Part shown: one piece after another, positions 33,999 to 45,129 of the stretch
How the letters are laid out: each line of letters starts with the position of its first letter
Numbering within the stretch: the stretch's first letter is position 1
From: Stagonosporopsis chrysanthemi
Taxonomy: Eukaryota; Ascomycota; Dothideomycetes; Pleosporales; Didymellaceae
Direction of reading: 5' to 3'
Assembly (NCBI GenBank): GCA_022560025.1
Contig: JAFISE010000083.1
Coordinates: forward strand, 80,053 to 144,052
Length of the DNA: 64,000 nt
The notes under the pieces: model-generated
What the model was told of the DNA's origin: nothing
Database searches by the model: none
Seen by the model: the letters and a program-made list of their open reading frames with translations, nothing else
Position numbers and translations under genes: made by a program

Positions 33999-34474
33999 CT
34001 AAGCCTTAGCAGCCTCAATGAGCTTAGCATGCTGCTCCGGGTGCGTCTTCTCGACGTTACCCTTGGCCACCTTCTTCATCATGAAGTTGCCATCAATGAC
34101 CACATCCTCAGTCAGCTTGCCGTCGGCAACGCGCCACTTGCCGGCAATGGTCAGGACGCCGACGGGTGGCTTTGCGTTGACGAGGGAGTCGACGCCGTCG
34201 GGGACGTTGGTGAGGGTGAGTTTGTAGGTTGTCTGTGGTTGGTTAGGATGATGGGACTTGTGTGGAGGAGAGCAGGGAAGCAACGTACCTGGCCGATGGG
34301 CTTCTTATCCGTGACGGTGTACGTTGCGGCGCTGTTCTTGTCGCCGGAATCGAAGGCGTAGCTGACCAGCGCTGGGCAGACGGTCTTGATCATCAGATCG
34401 TGGTTGTGCAGAGCGGCGATGACGACGGCGGCGTCGACATTGCCAATGGAGGTCTCGATGTGGGAGGTAGACAT
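33999..34474 (-). CDS. Small conserved ascomycete protein (DUF7053-like)
   Basis: Two exons (34474-34289 and 34232-33999, 56-bp intron) encode 139 residues. The join reads KKPIGQ|TTYKLTLTNVPDG in phase. The protein has an alternating polar/hydrophobic pattern that suggests a beta-rich single domain: HIETSIGNVDAAVVIAALHN, then TVTDKKPIGQ, then KPPVGVLTIAGKWRV. I recall near-identical small proteins in many ascomycetes under the domain name DUF7053; the name needs a profile check. The function is unknown. There is no signal peptide or membrane segment, so it is probably cytosolic. Confidence 0.85.
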
Positions 34475-36552
34475 TTTGGTTTCGGGTTGGGTGGTGGAGC
34501 GAGGAATTGGTGTGTAAAGAGTAGTGGAAGACTGATTGAAGGAGTCTGAAGCTGTTGGATGGTTGTAGTGTTGATGAGTTGAGCTGTTGTGATGGCCTCT
34601 AACTAACCTGGCGTGCATCTTATATACATACCTCTCCACATCACTCCACGATAAGCTCAAACCAAATCCATCATCCCCTCAAACGCCCTGCCCTGCATCA
34701 TTCTCTTTCCTCTACTCGCCTAACCGTAAATGCACCAACTGCACTCTGCATCTTACACATTGGTACGACGCCGACGATCATCCGAGCAGCCAAGTCGTAA
34801 CTAGCAGTCTGCGAAACGCACCAGTTGTTCCCGCGAGTAAGAGACGTCAGCGCGGCCTAGTCAAGCAGCGGGCTTTGGTATGGGACCCTGAGATCTGACA
34901 GCAGCAACCGCAGTCGCAGTGCGGCGCGCCGATCGGCTAGGCGAACCATTCTGTCGTGAACGGTGGCTCTGGTGTTTGACGACGGCTCCACGGTGCCAAA
35001 AATATGGCCACTCGAGACGGCCAAGTGGGCTGACTGTTTTCTCTCACACTGGCGACAGCCAACACGACGCGACGCTGCACTGCTGACCACCGCAGCAATT
35101 GCGCGTTGCCGTCAGCGCAAACCAGAGCGCAAGCTTCACCGACGTGGATTGACTGCATTAGTACCTCCAGACAAGTACCGCAGCTACGGTCATGGCATAG
35201 ATGCTGACGATGCATATCCGCGCGGGGCTCCCTCCTGCCGGCTGGGATTGGGCGTATGCGGAAGTATCGTTGCGACGTCTTCGTGGTTTCGTTTCGCTGG
35301 CCGGATGTTTCAAGCGGATTTGGGGAGCCGGATGGCGCTAGATCGACGCGCTAGTGTGAAGATCAATAACAGCCTTGCAGTTACATATTGCACCAGCAAA
35401 CTCTTGTCACTCTCTGTCACTGACAGTGGGCAAAGCTGCCGGGCAACCTTGTTTGACGACTTTCTTGTGCGTTTGAAGCTCATACTTGGATACTTGAAAA
35501 GCATTGCGTGGTTTTGCGAGTAGATCTGGGTCTGTTGCCAACGAACTCTATTTTTGCCTGATTCGCGAAGCTCACTCTACTGCCCTCAAACCGTTCTTAC
35601 TGCGGAGCCGCTTGTGTTCACTTTTCGTGGTCGACGGGATTAGAGCAGCTGGGTGAAATTGGTAAAGTACACGGCTAGCTTTCGCACTCGCATACATGTG
35701 ATGGCTAGTGTAGAGACTCCACGCTTCGCTCCAGCGTCAGCATCGGAATTTTCGCATTGAGATAGAGCAGCTGCATCTCTATCTTGAGCATGCAATGACC
35801 CCATATCTCTCTTCTCATCATGTCTCTGCCCTGCGCAGGCGTAAGAACAACCCTGCCTGTCTATTGACTACGATCATCTGCAATCTTGACCTGCATTCTG
35901 ACGAGTCTGCTATCTTTAGTTACGCCTTCTGCTGCGCTGATGGTCTACACCATCCGGCTCATTAAAGAACCTGGAGCTTCTGATGAGACTGCTGACATAC
36001 CCATGATTGGCAGGGCGCCGCACAACGTGCGCAGGGGCACTAGTGAGACTGCAAGCCCACGGAGACAGGGCAGATACCCGTTCACGACATGCAGATTGCG
36101 TAGACAGGCTAAATTGGTGTAATGGTGTCCGGGATGGAATCCATGCTGCCGATTGCCTCACTCCCCAAACGTTTCTCGTCCGTTGATCGACTTGTACGCC
36201 CCACCGGTCCTCCACGAGACGTTGTACAGAGAGTGTGATCGTCTCTTCAGCTCGACATCCACGTAGCAAGCAATCTGACCCAAAGATCGCGAGGGGGTCC
36301 GAAAGTTATTTTTGGGGGAGCTCAAAGCAATGCTGCCAGCTTTGTTGATGAACTTCAGGAAGTCGTCGAGGACCTATCGAAATCGGCACAGGAAAGATCG
36401 AGATAACACAGACTGACAATGTAAACCAGTGAAAATTGCGGAGCCGAAGGAACGCGTATGTAATCGAAAAGCGAACACCGTCGCAGCGAGGGTATATCCT
36501 ATATCTCAAACCTCATCGCCTGACTCAAGCGCACCTGATACAGCCATGTCCA
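34475..36552. other. 2-kb stretch without a supported gene
   Basis: It starts with the promoter of the DUF7053-like gene. The longest frame (34963-35523, +) does begin with ATG but has no domain and irregular composition, and the frame at 35916-36269 (-) is overlapped by another on the opposite strand. Nothing is called. Confidence 0.4.
34618..34627 (-). promoter_or_regulatory. Possible TATA element of the DUF7053-like gene
   Basis: GTATATAAGA on the minus strand lies about 145 bases upstream of the ATG of the small conserved protein. Its position and sequence suit a TATA box. Confidence 0.45.
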
Positions 36553-38547
36553 CTATACAGCAATGGGCGGAGATCCAAATACTAAATCGTCATCGTCGTC
36601 AAAGAAAGAAGAGGCCTCTTGTGTAGACATGCCGAAATCGCTGAGCCGTCTCGAGGTTATGTTTGTGGTTGTAACGATAGGCAGACACTGAGGTGTTATG
36701 CATGGCTTTTTCGTGGGCGGAGGAGGCTTGGGCGGTGGCGCCATTGGCCTCTTGGCCTTCGACTGTGGCGTCTTTTGCGGACGGGCAGCAGGCAGCGGAG
36801 GCTGATCTGACTCTAATTCAAGCCTGCGAATGTATGCAGTTCTTGAGAGCGGCCCGGGCTTTACTGAAGGGGGAGACTTTGAAGTTTTGTTTGGCACGGC
36901 AGCCTTTACGACTGGTAATGCAGCCCTCGAGATGACCTCCGCGGTTGCTTCTAAGGCTGCAGTGCGCACATGCTTGGTAAGTGGGTCGTCGTCTAAGTCA
37001 TCGAGCGAGAAGTCAAAGTCTTGTGTTGACAGAGGAGGCACCGACTCCCTAACTACAGATTGCTCCTCGGCAGACCTGGCTAGAAGGTGGTTTGGTGCAA
37101 CCTCTGCTGCAAGCTCTCGTGCGATCTGAGTGCCGCTCTCCAGGAAGTCGTCCCATCCATCGAGCGCAATCATCGTGGGAACGGCGGCCTGCAAAGGCGT
37201 GACAGGCTTAGACGGAGCTGGCGCTCGTATTCTAGAGGCTGGGAGACCAGGCAATTTGAAGCTGGGATTTGGACTGTGCTGCGATTTTGACTTGCTTAGT
37301 GGCGGTGTAGGCTTCTTCACAAGTGTAGGCGGTCGCACCCTTCCGTTGACCGACGGCAGCTTGAAGCCAGATGGCTGAACGTCTTGCGGGACTTCTGTCG
37401 ATACATAGTCGGTCGCGACGCGCACAGGATATTGGACTCTTGTGAAGGCGCATTGGTCATCGTTCCGATACCTCGCTGGGAAAGGGACACGCGTGATGAC
37501 GGTCTTCGTGCCAGCGAGTTGGCCATCCAGCGTGAGACACTCCAAGCGCTCGCTCTCCACTCTAAGAATCCGTATGTGCTGACTCTTAGACAGCTGGCTA
37601 CTCGTATTCAAGTCTCTGAGGCAAACCACAACGCATCCTACTTTGACGCGCAGTCGATGTGGAGGTAGACCTACCGGATTCAGCTTGTAGAGTAGGCCGT
37701 GCGCGGGCGTCCAGTCTGACGTAGTAGTAGCTGAGTCGTGCGATAGCAGCTCAATGATCTCGCCGGGCAGCTTGTCCAATGTTGATTCCACTGTCCTGTT
37801 GACGGGACCGTGTGTGCGCATGAACTCAGGATCTTCCTTCGCGGTGTCTTGTTTCAGCAAGTCTGAAGGTACATCCTGAGCGAAGTGAAAATTTCTTGAT
37901 TGCTCAGTATCGCTCGAAGTCCGCATGTGGGGTGTGGGTGGGGCGGTGACAGAACGCGGGGGAGCGGATATTGGTTCATGACCCGGTCCTTCGATAGGAT
38001 CCGACATGACCAAGTCGTGGACTTCGAGGAGTGTATCGTCATCAAGCTCGTCGTCTGCCCATACTCCTCCATCTTGCGCTTTGGCAAGCGGCAAGTCTAG
38101 CATGGCATCATCTATATCGTCGTCATCGTCGAAGGGTTCTTTCTCGATGTCTTGCGCAATGGCCTCCAATTTATTAGCCAAATCTTCTTCCCTCTGCTTA
38201 TCTGCCTCTTTTCGCCGCTGCTCCTCATCCTGTCGCTTCTTGTTCAAGCCCAAAAAAGCTTCCATGCCCTTTTTCAAATGCGCCTGCGTGTGGCTATATC
38301 CTATCAACTGCGTCGCCAACCCCACGCCAATCTGTTTCCTGACCTGCTCCTCCTTTATCTCCCTCTCTTTGCGCTTCTCTTTTGCCAGCTTTCGTCTTTG
38401 CTCGGCTTCGCGCTCGCGTGCTGCACGCTGTTCGAGGTCATGACCGCGCTGAAGCTGTTTGTGCGTACGATCGGAGATCGACTGGCCATTCTGCTTATAG
38501 GCTTTCTTCACTTCGGTCGACGTCTGCGCGATATGTTTCGGCGGCAT
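36553..38547 (-). CDS. Coiled-coil protein with Pif1/Helitron-like 2B domain
   Basis: A single-exon protein of 664 residues from ATG at 38547 (the open frame extends 29 codons further only through a GTG). Residues about 1-140 are a conserved-looking basic segment (TSTEVKKAYKQNGQSISDR) followed by a charged helix rich in E, R and K, then LATQLIGYSHTQAHLKKGM. Acidic patches follow. Residues about 260-375 resemble the 2B domain found in Pif1 and Helitron helicases: LPGEIIELLSHDS, then L-x-x-LNPVGLPPHRLRVKVGC, VVVCLRDLN, a barrel-like middle and a final FTRVQYPVRVA. No Walker A or B or other helicase motor motif exists. The C-terminal 290 residues are Pro/Ser-rich and disordered, with short conserved-looking patches (LDGWDDFLESGTQIARELAAE; TQDFDFSLDDLDDD; MSTQEASSFFDDDDD). 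A nuclear DNA-linked or scaffold role is inference. Confidence 0.85.
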   Translation of the reverse strand: MPPKHIAQTSTEVKKAYKQNGQSISDRTHKQLQRGHDLEQRAAREREAEQRRKLAKEKRKEREIKEEQVRKQIGVGLATQLIGYSHTQAHLKKGMEAFLGLNKKRQDEEQRRKEADKQREEDLANKLEAIAQDIEKEPFDDDDDIDDAMLDLPLAKAQDGGVWADDELDDDTLLEVHDLVMSDPIEGPGHEPISAPPRSVTAPPTPHMRTSSDTEQSRNFHFAQDVPSDLLKQDTAKEDPEFMRTHGPVNRTVESTLDKLPGEIIELLSHDSATTTSDWTPAHGLLYKLNPVGLPPHRLRVKVGCVVVCLRDLNTSSQLSKSQHIRILRVESERLECLTLDGQLAGTKTVITRVPFPARYRNDDQCAFTRVQYPVRVATDYVSTEVPQDVQPSGFKLPSVNGRVRPPTLVKKPTPPLSKSKSQHSPNPSFKLPGLPASRIRAPAPSKPVTPLQAAVPTMIALDGWDDFLESGTQIARELAAEVAPNHLLARSAEEQSVVRESVPPLSTQDFDFSLDDLDDDPLTKHVRTAALEATAEVISRAALPVVKAAVPNKTSKSPPSVKPGPLSRTAYIRRLELESDQPPLPAARPQKTPQSKAKRPMAPPPKPPPPTKKPCITPQCLPIVTTTNITSRRLSDFGMSTQEASSFFDDDDDLVFGSPPIAV

Positions 38548-39892
38548 AGTGGCACATTGTGGGGAAGAGTGGCTATGTGATGCATGCTGGGTCGGTTGTT
38601 GCTCGAGCGTGCAGATCGTGGAGGCCGAGATCACGCTAAAGAGCTTGGCGGGCGCGAGAACACGTGAGGAGATCCTTCATCGTCAACACCAAGGGACCAA
38701 CAAGTCACAAAAGGAGATGGGTGAGCTTACTCCAGGTTCTTAGTGCGAATTGGAACTACTTATGAGCTCATGGTATTGTGCACAAAACAAATAAACCATG
38801 AAGTTGTACTGACCGCCGAACACCAAGCTACTCACTGCAAATCTTGTAGAATAGCCCTCTCATCAACACAGGTGCTAGACCGCGAATGCAACTATCGACC
38901 ATTCAGTCAGGGAGAATCTGTCTATCATCATGTCCAAAGAGCGCCCAGTGCAGCAGTGTGTCCATCCAATTCAAACCTTCCTTCACCGCCAAAAGATTCC
39001 TTTGTCGAGATCCTCGTCTCCAGTCGTCAGCCTATCGTTCGTGCACTGTCTGTCAAGCCACCGATACCTCATCTTATTCGTCATCACGCGTCTTCTTGCC
39101 ACAGCAATCTGGGGAATTTAACCGGATTCGACTCATCCCATGTCTGCGGAGTGCTGTGACTGACGCTGGTCCATATGGCGACGTGTTGAGAAATGGATCT
39201 TGTAATGATGCGGTGATGTGGTGCTGTGATAGTGTTCGGACTGTACGCTGCAGATTGCCCAATTACCATGAAACTCGGACTTGATCTAGAAAGCCCTGAC
39301 GGTATCCGAATGTCCTCTTTAGAACTCATGTATGCGCCGAATGGCTGATGAACGTGTGAGGGGGAAACGTGCTCGCGAAGGAAAGGGAGCGGGTGAAAAC
39401 AATGATGATGCGCCGTCCAAAATGCGCAGAGATACTGTAAATCCAAAGCCCTTGGTGTATAACGCGAGTAAACCAACAACGATGCACCATCCAAATGAGC
39501 TGAAATACTAAAAGAATCGTAGTATTGAGGGTATAGAGCGCCGGTTTATGCAGAAGAATGCCAGTGTAAATTGCTTATGCGATCGAACCGACAAAAAGAC
39601 GTGACGTTGCTGGAAGATAGCAATTGCCGAAAACTCTGCTCTATGAGAAGCAGTGGCCGCGCAATGTACAAGAAATAAATATAATGCTAAGCAGACAGTA
39701 GGGAATATGTCGTAAAGCGAGCCGTGGAAGGAAGAATTCGGATGCATGTACCAGGGTGTTGAGACATGCTAGTGAACTGTGTGTCGATATGAAGGTCGGC
39801 TGTAGACTTGTGAAGCAGCCCCTCACACCCCTTGATCCGCTATCGTAGGGCAAGGGCATCAAGGATGGGCTTTGGAGACCGCGAGGAGGCAT
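38548..39892. other. Intergenic stretch, no supported gene
   Basis: It holds the promoter of the 2B-domain gene and the 3' flank of the six-exon gene. A minus-strand ATG frame at 39084-39494 (136 codons) has no recognisable content and overlaps equally long plus-strand frames. Confidence 0.4.
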
Positions 39893-42204
39893 CTAACCAA
39901 ATGGAGCATCATCGGACGCAGGAGCAGCAACGGGGGCTGTCGGAGCCTTGCGGCGCGTCGAAGAGCGAGTGGGTCGAGTGGGTTGCTTGGAAGAGGCTGT
40001 CTTAGTAGTAGACTTGCGTTTGGAAGGCGGCGGCTGCTCGTAATCGCTACCATCCTGATCATTAGCGGACGCGGCCTTGGGCTTGCTTTTGCCTTTGCCC
40101 TTACCCTTCACCGAAGCCTTCGCGCGAGCAACGGTCTTGGCTTTCTTCGTAGCTGGGGCAGGAGCTCCCGCATCGTTCTCGACGTCCTCGATGGAGCGTT
40201 TTGGACGAGCGGAGTTGGTAGTCCCACTTGAAACCGGCTGCGCTGCGGTTGGAACCATTTTTGAAGCTCCAGAAGGTGCTGCAGACTCAACGGGAGGATT
40301 GGTGGTAAACGCTTCTGACTGCAGCTCCAATTTTTCATCCGTCTTGTGGATTGCGTCAAGGCCAGGACCGGAAGCGGGGGCGATGTTCTCGGCAGCGTCG
40401 GCGTTCTTAGAAGGTGAAGGACCAGCAGCCCTTTTGTGCTTCTTCTTGTGAGGAGCGGGCGCGGACGCTCCTTCTGACTCGGAGTCATCTTCGATGCCCT
40501 CACCGTCCTCTGCAGAGCGCTTTCGCTTCTCAGGCTTCGCAAGTTCCTCAGGTTTGCTGTCCTCGGGCGTCTGGGAAGTACCAGACGCCTTCTTCGCTGG
40601 CTTGAGCGTCTTGAGAAGATTCAGCTTGTGCCTGTTCGAGTTGTTGTTGCCCCACACACGCTCATACACGACCTGTGGGCATCCAACGATCTCCTGGAAT
40701 CGGTTGCCCTTGAGGAGATCCTCGCAGGTGGGCTTCGAGATCTATATTGATTAGTAACGTAAAGCCAGTGGGTTAGAAAAGCCCACCTCTAGAACCTTTA
40801 CAACAAGGTTCATGCGCTCCTCGAATGTGAAGCACATAGTGTAGTATATGTCTTCACGGAGCTTAGGCTCGGGAATTGCATCGAGCCATCCATCTTGGTG
40901 TACATCGAGGCCAAGGGACTAGAACGGTCAGCATAGTACCAATGATACAATTAGAGAAAACCCACAGTCATTTTCCACGCAGCCGCCTCAAACGCCGTTG
41001 CTGGGTAGTATGCAGCCCCCTCGCCCCACCGTCTAACTGTCGCTGAGCTGTCTTTATCAGCGTTCGTTCGCAAACAACCTTCGTTGTTCTTGAGCGCTGC
41101 CAGAAGCTTTTTGACCCAGTACTCAATGTCGACTTGCGTGGTGGGGATCGTAGCATCGTTCGCAGGTGGATCCCAGTATGTGATCTTGTTCACCGCTGCA
41201 GCTTCTTGGGCGCTGGTAAAGTGCAGACCGTTCGCAGCGGGAGGGTGTGGATACGCTGCTGGCTTAAGATCGGTCCGCTTATTGAGCTTGTCGGCGGCGT
41301 CTTGCAGTTTCCCGATAACCTTCTCGATCTCAGGATACTTTGACTTGCCCCTGCGGACAAACTTCTTCTCCCCGTTAGTTGCACTCTTAGCCTTAGAAAT
41401 GGTAGCCGGTAGATTCTTCGTAGGCTGTGGCAGATTGATTGCAGTATTGGACTGCAAGACCTCGTCGGATTGCTCGTGGGTGGCTGTGCCTTGAGCGCCT
41501 GCAAAGTACCATCAGTATGTATACTTCGACAAATATCATGGAACCAACCTGGGCCAGCTGGCGTGTACTGAGAGCCTCCGTGCTCCGTTACTTCATTGGG
41601 TTCTGTAGCAAAGAAAGGAGGAGCGTCCGATACCTCAACTTGTGGTTGAGCGGGAGATGACAGGACCTCATATGAGCTGATGAATGGCCAGCCATTGTAA
41701 TTTGCAAACACTGGGGTGTTCTCCATAGGCTGACTCAAAAGAGCAGGGTCAATGGTGGATGGTTGTTGTTCAGTGTGATCGACTAGCACCAGTCAGCAAT
41801 CGAGGCACTTGCAAGTAGCAATCAGATCTTACCCGGACCCTGGTATCGGTACGCGTCAGCTAACGGGAAGGGCAAGCCATTGGCGAACGACGTTGAGCTC
41901 ATGTCGTTCATGTCGTTGAACTGATTGATGCCATACTCACCATGCTGGGTGGTTGAGTCTGCTAGTTGTCAGTAGTAGCTCATGCGTCATCAAGGGGTAG
42001 CAATAGTGCGAGTGAGGAGCAAATACCAATGAAAGGAGTTGGTTGGTTGAAGTGGCCACTTCCTCGAGGAGAGACGGTCGCTGCTGGGTGCTCCATGTCA
42101 TTATGGAATTCGAACGGGTCTTGGGATGTGGGTCTCAGATCGGAGCGGTCGCCTAGCTCAGAGAATAGTGGTTCGTTGCCATAGAAAGGCGTGTACGAAC
42201 TCAT
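39893..42204 (-). CDS. Six-exon nuclear-type protein of unknown function
   Basis: Exons 42204-42027, 41961-41833, 41782-41549, 41498-40966, 40918-40787 and 40741-39893 join in phase through five introns of 45-65 bp, giving 684 residues. The first 190 residues are Pro/Ser/Gln-rich and disordered. The middle (about 215-430) is the likely folded part: KKFVRRGKSKYPEIEKVIGK, YWDPPANDATIPTTQVDIEYW, RWGEGAAYYPATAFEAAAWK, LREDIYYTMCFTFEERMNLV and CEDLLKGNRFQEIVGCPQVV. The last 240 residues are Lys-rich with several NLS-like clusters (EKRKRSAED, KKKHKRA, KKAKTVARAK, STRRKA), so a nuclear, chromatin-linked location is likely. I do not recognise the family. Phase agreement across all five introns makes the structure reliable. 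Confidence 0.85.
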
Positions 42205-44301
42205 GTTGAAATTCGTGGATGAGAGAATGTGTCGATTGGAAAAAAGTATGGTAAGCGTAAGGAGTAGTAGGGAGTAGAGAATGTAATTGCTAATCTTGCG
42301 ACTCAGGTTGAGAAGTGCAGCTGCGTGTACGGTAAGCTTTAGTGGTGCGCGCAGAAATGCTGTTATATTCGAGGCCAAAGCGTGCAAACGCACTAAGGAG
42401 GCCTAGCGCCGCGTTCGAGTGAATTGACATAATGGGTGCTGTTGTCCCCTGCGACAATCTTGCGCCTGTGTGCGCTCTAATGCCTCGATTTTTTCCCTTT
42501 GGGCCAGTGGGACCTCATGTGTAGCAAGAACACATATCTGTCGTCTTACTAGAGGCAAGCTGATTGGCCGCGCCTGGTGAATGTCCCGTGTCGTCGTTGC
42601 GGAGAGCTTGAGCACGGTCCTTCTTGTTGGTAGTATTGTAGGCCCAAATAACAGGTGCAAGCAGAGTGCTTCACTAAGCCGTACGTCGTTGGCGCACACC
42701 GTGTAGAGAAGCACATGCTCGCTGCCCTGTAGAGTAGCCTTGTAGTAAAGTACCGCCGGTGCGTCGCTGGGCATCATAGCGAGCTTGTAGCAGTGCGACT
42801 ATAGGTTTCAATGAGCTGTAATGGCCGACCAGATCTATGTCCTTGTCGTTTTTTGTGCTTTCAGGTAATGTGGTGTATATAAGACCCTCTCATCAGAGTT
42901 ATACTAAGATATTGAAACTCCGTGCGTAGAATTGAGCAATAGCTTATTCCACGCACAATGCGTCCCTATTTTGTGTAAGATTCCATGATGAGTTTGGTCA
43001 ATGGTCAGGCGCAGACTGGACAACACATGACTCCATCAGATGACGTCCTTAAAGGTAGAAATGGCAAGCTTGACCATCAAGGAAGCTGTCGAGTTGTAAT
43101 ACATTGATTGCATTGTGTATTGTGCAAAAGTCTAAGACATTATAGTGAGTCAGCGTATGAACATAAGACCGCTTGACTGTGTTCAGGTTCCACTATTCTT
43201 ACCCGAATGCCAGCTTCAGCTCCATACTGCCTGGCACTATGCTTCGGTATTTCTGTAACTATATTCGAGAACATGACAGACCGACCTCGAGAGTTCTACA
43301 CGGGAGTCTATGGTAAACTAGGAATTGGCGAGAAAGTGCACGGCCAAGGCTTTCCATCACAATAGCGCGAACTGATCCACGAAGGACTGCAGATGGAGAG
43401 CATTCTTGGCAGGTCGACCTGTTCTCTTGGCAGATGAATCCAGGAGGTTGCTTTGATAGCCTAGGAAGAGACGATGTTATTCTCCATACAATTCCTTTGT
43501 TTGCTGGAGACTGGATGTGAGGATGGCCAATTGTTCTTGCGCTTGCCGCGATCGCATCTTGTCGTGCTGCTGATTCGCAGATCATGTCGAGGTGAGCTTT
43601 CGATACATACGGGCGAGATAGCTACATGATCGTACATGCGAGGACAGGCACGTGTTCATAGCACGGATAAGAGTTGATGTTTGCTAGACGTTGAGGCGAA
43701 CTGAGGTCTAAAACCACGCTAACAGCGGCGTCACCAATCAAGGCCTCGTTGCAATGTTCACCACGGGCCTGATCTACAACTGAATCTGAAGTCCAGACCA
43801 TGACTGCTCTACAGTTACCAAATCGTCTGTTTGCAGGACATGACGGTGTAACAGATCGCCTATGCGGGATATGAGTACTGACGAAATCACCCTCGCTTGC
43901 GCACCTCCGGCCACTATATCGTATCAGATGCACCCGGCAGACAGGTAGTGCCATAGAGATGGACGTGCATTGAAGTGACGATTGCAAGCCTTCGCCATGC
44001 ACGATGTCGGTCGTGCAATAGACCAAAATACCATGACCACAAATACAAATGATTCACACAACTACACAAGTCATGTTGAGGTCTCTACGAGATAGGCCGC
44101 CATGTCTAATGACGGAGAAGCGTCGTCATGAATCCCCCTGCACAAGGTGTCATTAGTAAGGCATAACGCGTATGACATGTTGTGTGGTGTGCTAGCGTGA
44201 ATGTCGAAGTGCCTCACGAGTGAGACGAATTAACGAGCAGTAGAGAACGGCGGTCTATTTGCAAAAACAAGCAGTTTCGTGATTCATGTCATTCGTACTC
44301 G
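42205..44301. other. 2.1-kb stretch without a supported gene
   Basis: The left end is the promoter of the six-exon gene. Minus-strand frames at 42403-42777, 43259-43585 and 43622-44026 lack domains and splice partners. A TATATAAG at about 42875 on the plus strand has no plausible coding region downstream; it might mark a non-coding transcript. Confidence 0.4.
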
Positions 44302-45129
44302 TCAGGACCAGATACCTCCCAAGCCCATCTTCTCCAAGATGCCTACCAAATCCTTATCCACGATCTGGTCCCATCCTCGCTCTTTCCCCCAAGTGATCCT
44401 CTTCTGGTTGAGCTTCGCCTCCTCGAGCAAACCCTTCAGTAATGGACTATCCTTACGCACACTTGGGTACGCATCGAGCTCGACCTCGCCGACGGATGGT
44501 ATCTGCGTCAACAGTGCCCTTAGCAGGCCTACACAATATCCCGTGTAAAAGGTCTTCTCGACATTCCGAAAGCCCTCGAAGATCTCACTTGCTGCCGGGT
44601 CCATCTCCACGAAGATCCTCAGCTTATAAGCCTTCGTCACTGCGGGTAGCCCTAGCCGTTTGTCCACAACCCACCCTCTCGGCGGTTTGTTGAAGCCTGG
44701 GCCAAGGCGCAGCTCCAACCTCGTTATAAGCGCGCGGTATTTGCGCGGCAGGCGCGCGAAGAGTGGCCACTTCACGTTTATGCGGCCACCGTGTATAGGG
44801 AACAGGCGGAAGGTATTGCGACCGTAGAAGACGCGCGAGGCTTCGTCGTGCATTCGGCGGGATGCGTAGAACAGGCGCAGAGACGGCGCGACGGTGTAGT
44901 GGTTCGCAGGATCGAGATCCATCGTTTTCGAAAAGACGAGCAGCGACTCGTACACGCGCAGTCGTAGCTCGTACGGCAGGTCGAAGAAGCGAAAGGGCTT
45001 GCGCTCCTCCACTTCAACATTGCTTTCTTGCTGCTGTTCCTCGATGCTGACCGCGTTCATTTGCGCAATCAGCGCATCGATGTCCTTCGTTCTGCGGCGC
45101 ACCATCGGCGGCCCCTTGCGCCGTACCAT
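44302..45129 (-). CDS. F-box/2EXR-like protein
   Basis: A single-exon protein of 275 residues. After a basic start (MVRRKGPPMVRRRTKD) comes the motif PFRFFDLPYELRLRVYESLL (about 46-65), the LP-x-E-L-R-x-x-(I/V)-Y-E element found in fungal F-box-like and 2EXR proteins. It is followed by SLRLFYASRRMHDEASRVFYGRNTFR, the usual next block where conserved residues lie near an R-x-x-x-E-A-x-x-x-(F/L)-Y motif. The rest is alpha/beta without a known repeat. Such proteins form large families in ascomycetes; some may act as substrate adaptors, most are uncharacterised. The start at 45129 is an ATG; a second ATG lies eight codons later. Confidence 0.87.
   Translation of the reverse strand: MVRRKGPPMVRRRTKDIDALIAQMNAVSIEEQQQESNVEVEERKPFRFFDLPYELRLRVYESLLVFSKTMDLDPANHYTVAPSLRLFYASRRMHDEASRVFYGRNTFRLFPIHGGRINVKWPLFARLPRKYRALITRLELRLGPGFNKPPRGWVVDKRLGLPAVTKAYKLRIFVEMDPAASEIFEGFRNVEKTFYTGYCVGLLRALLTQIPSVGEVELDAYPSVRKDSPLLKGLLEEAKLNQKRITWGKERGWDQIVDKDLVGILEKMGLGGIWS

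Noticed and set aside
34963..35523. 186-codon plus-strand ATG frame
   Set aside because: No recognisable domain, irregular composition, and comparable frames exist on the opposite strand.
42870..42960. TATATAAG with a downstream ATG on the plus strand
   Set aside because: The ATG at about 42959 opens a frame of only six codons and no spliced extension was found.
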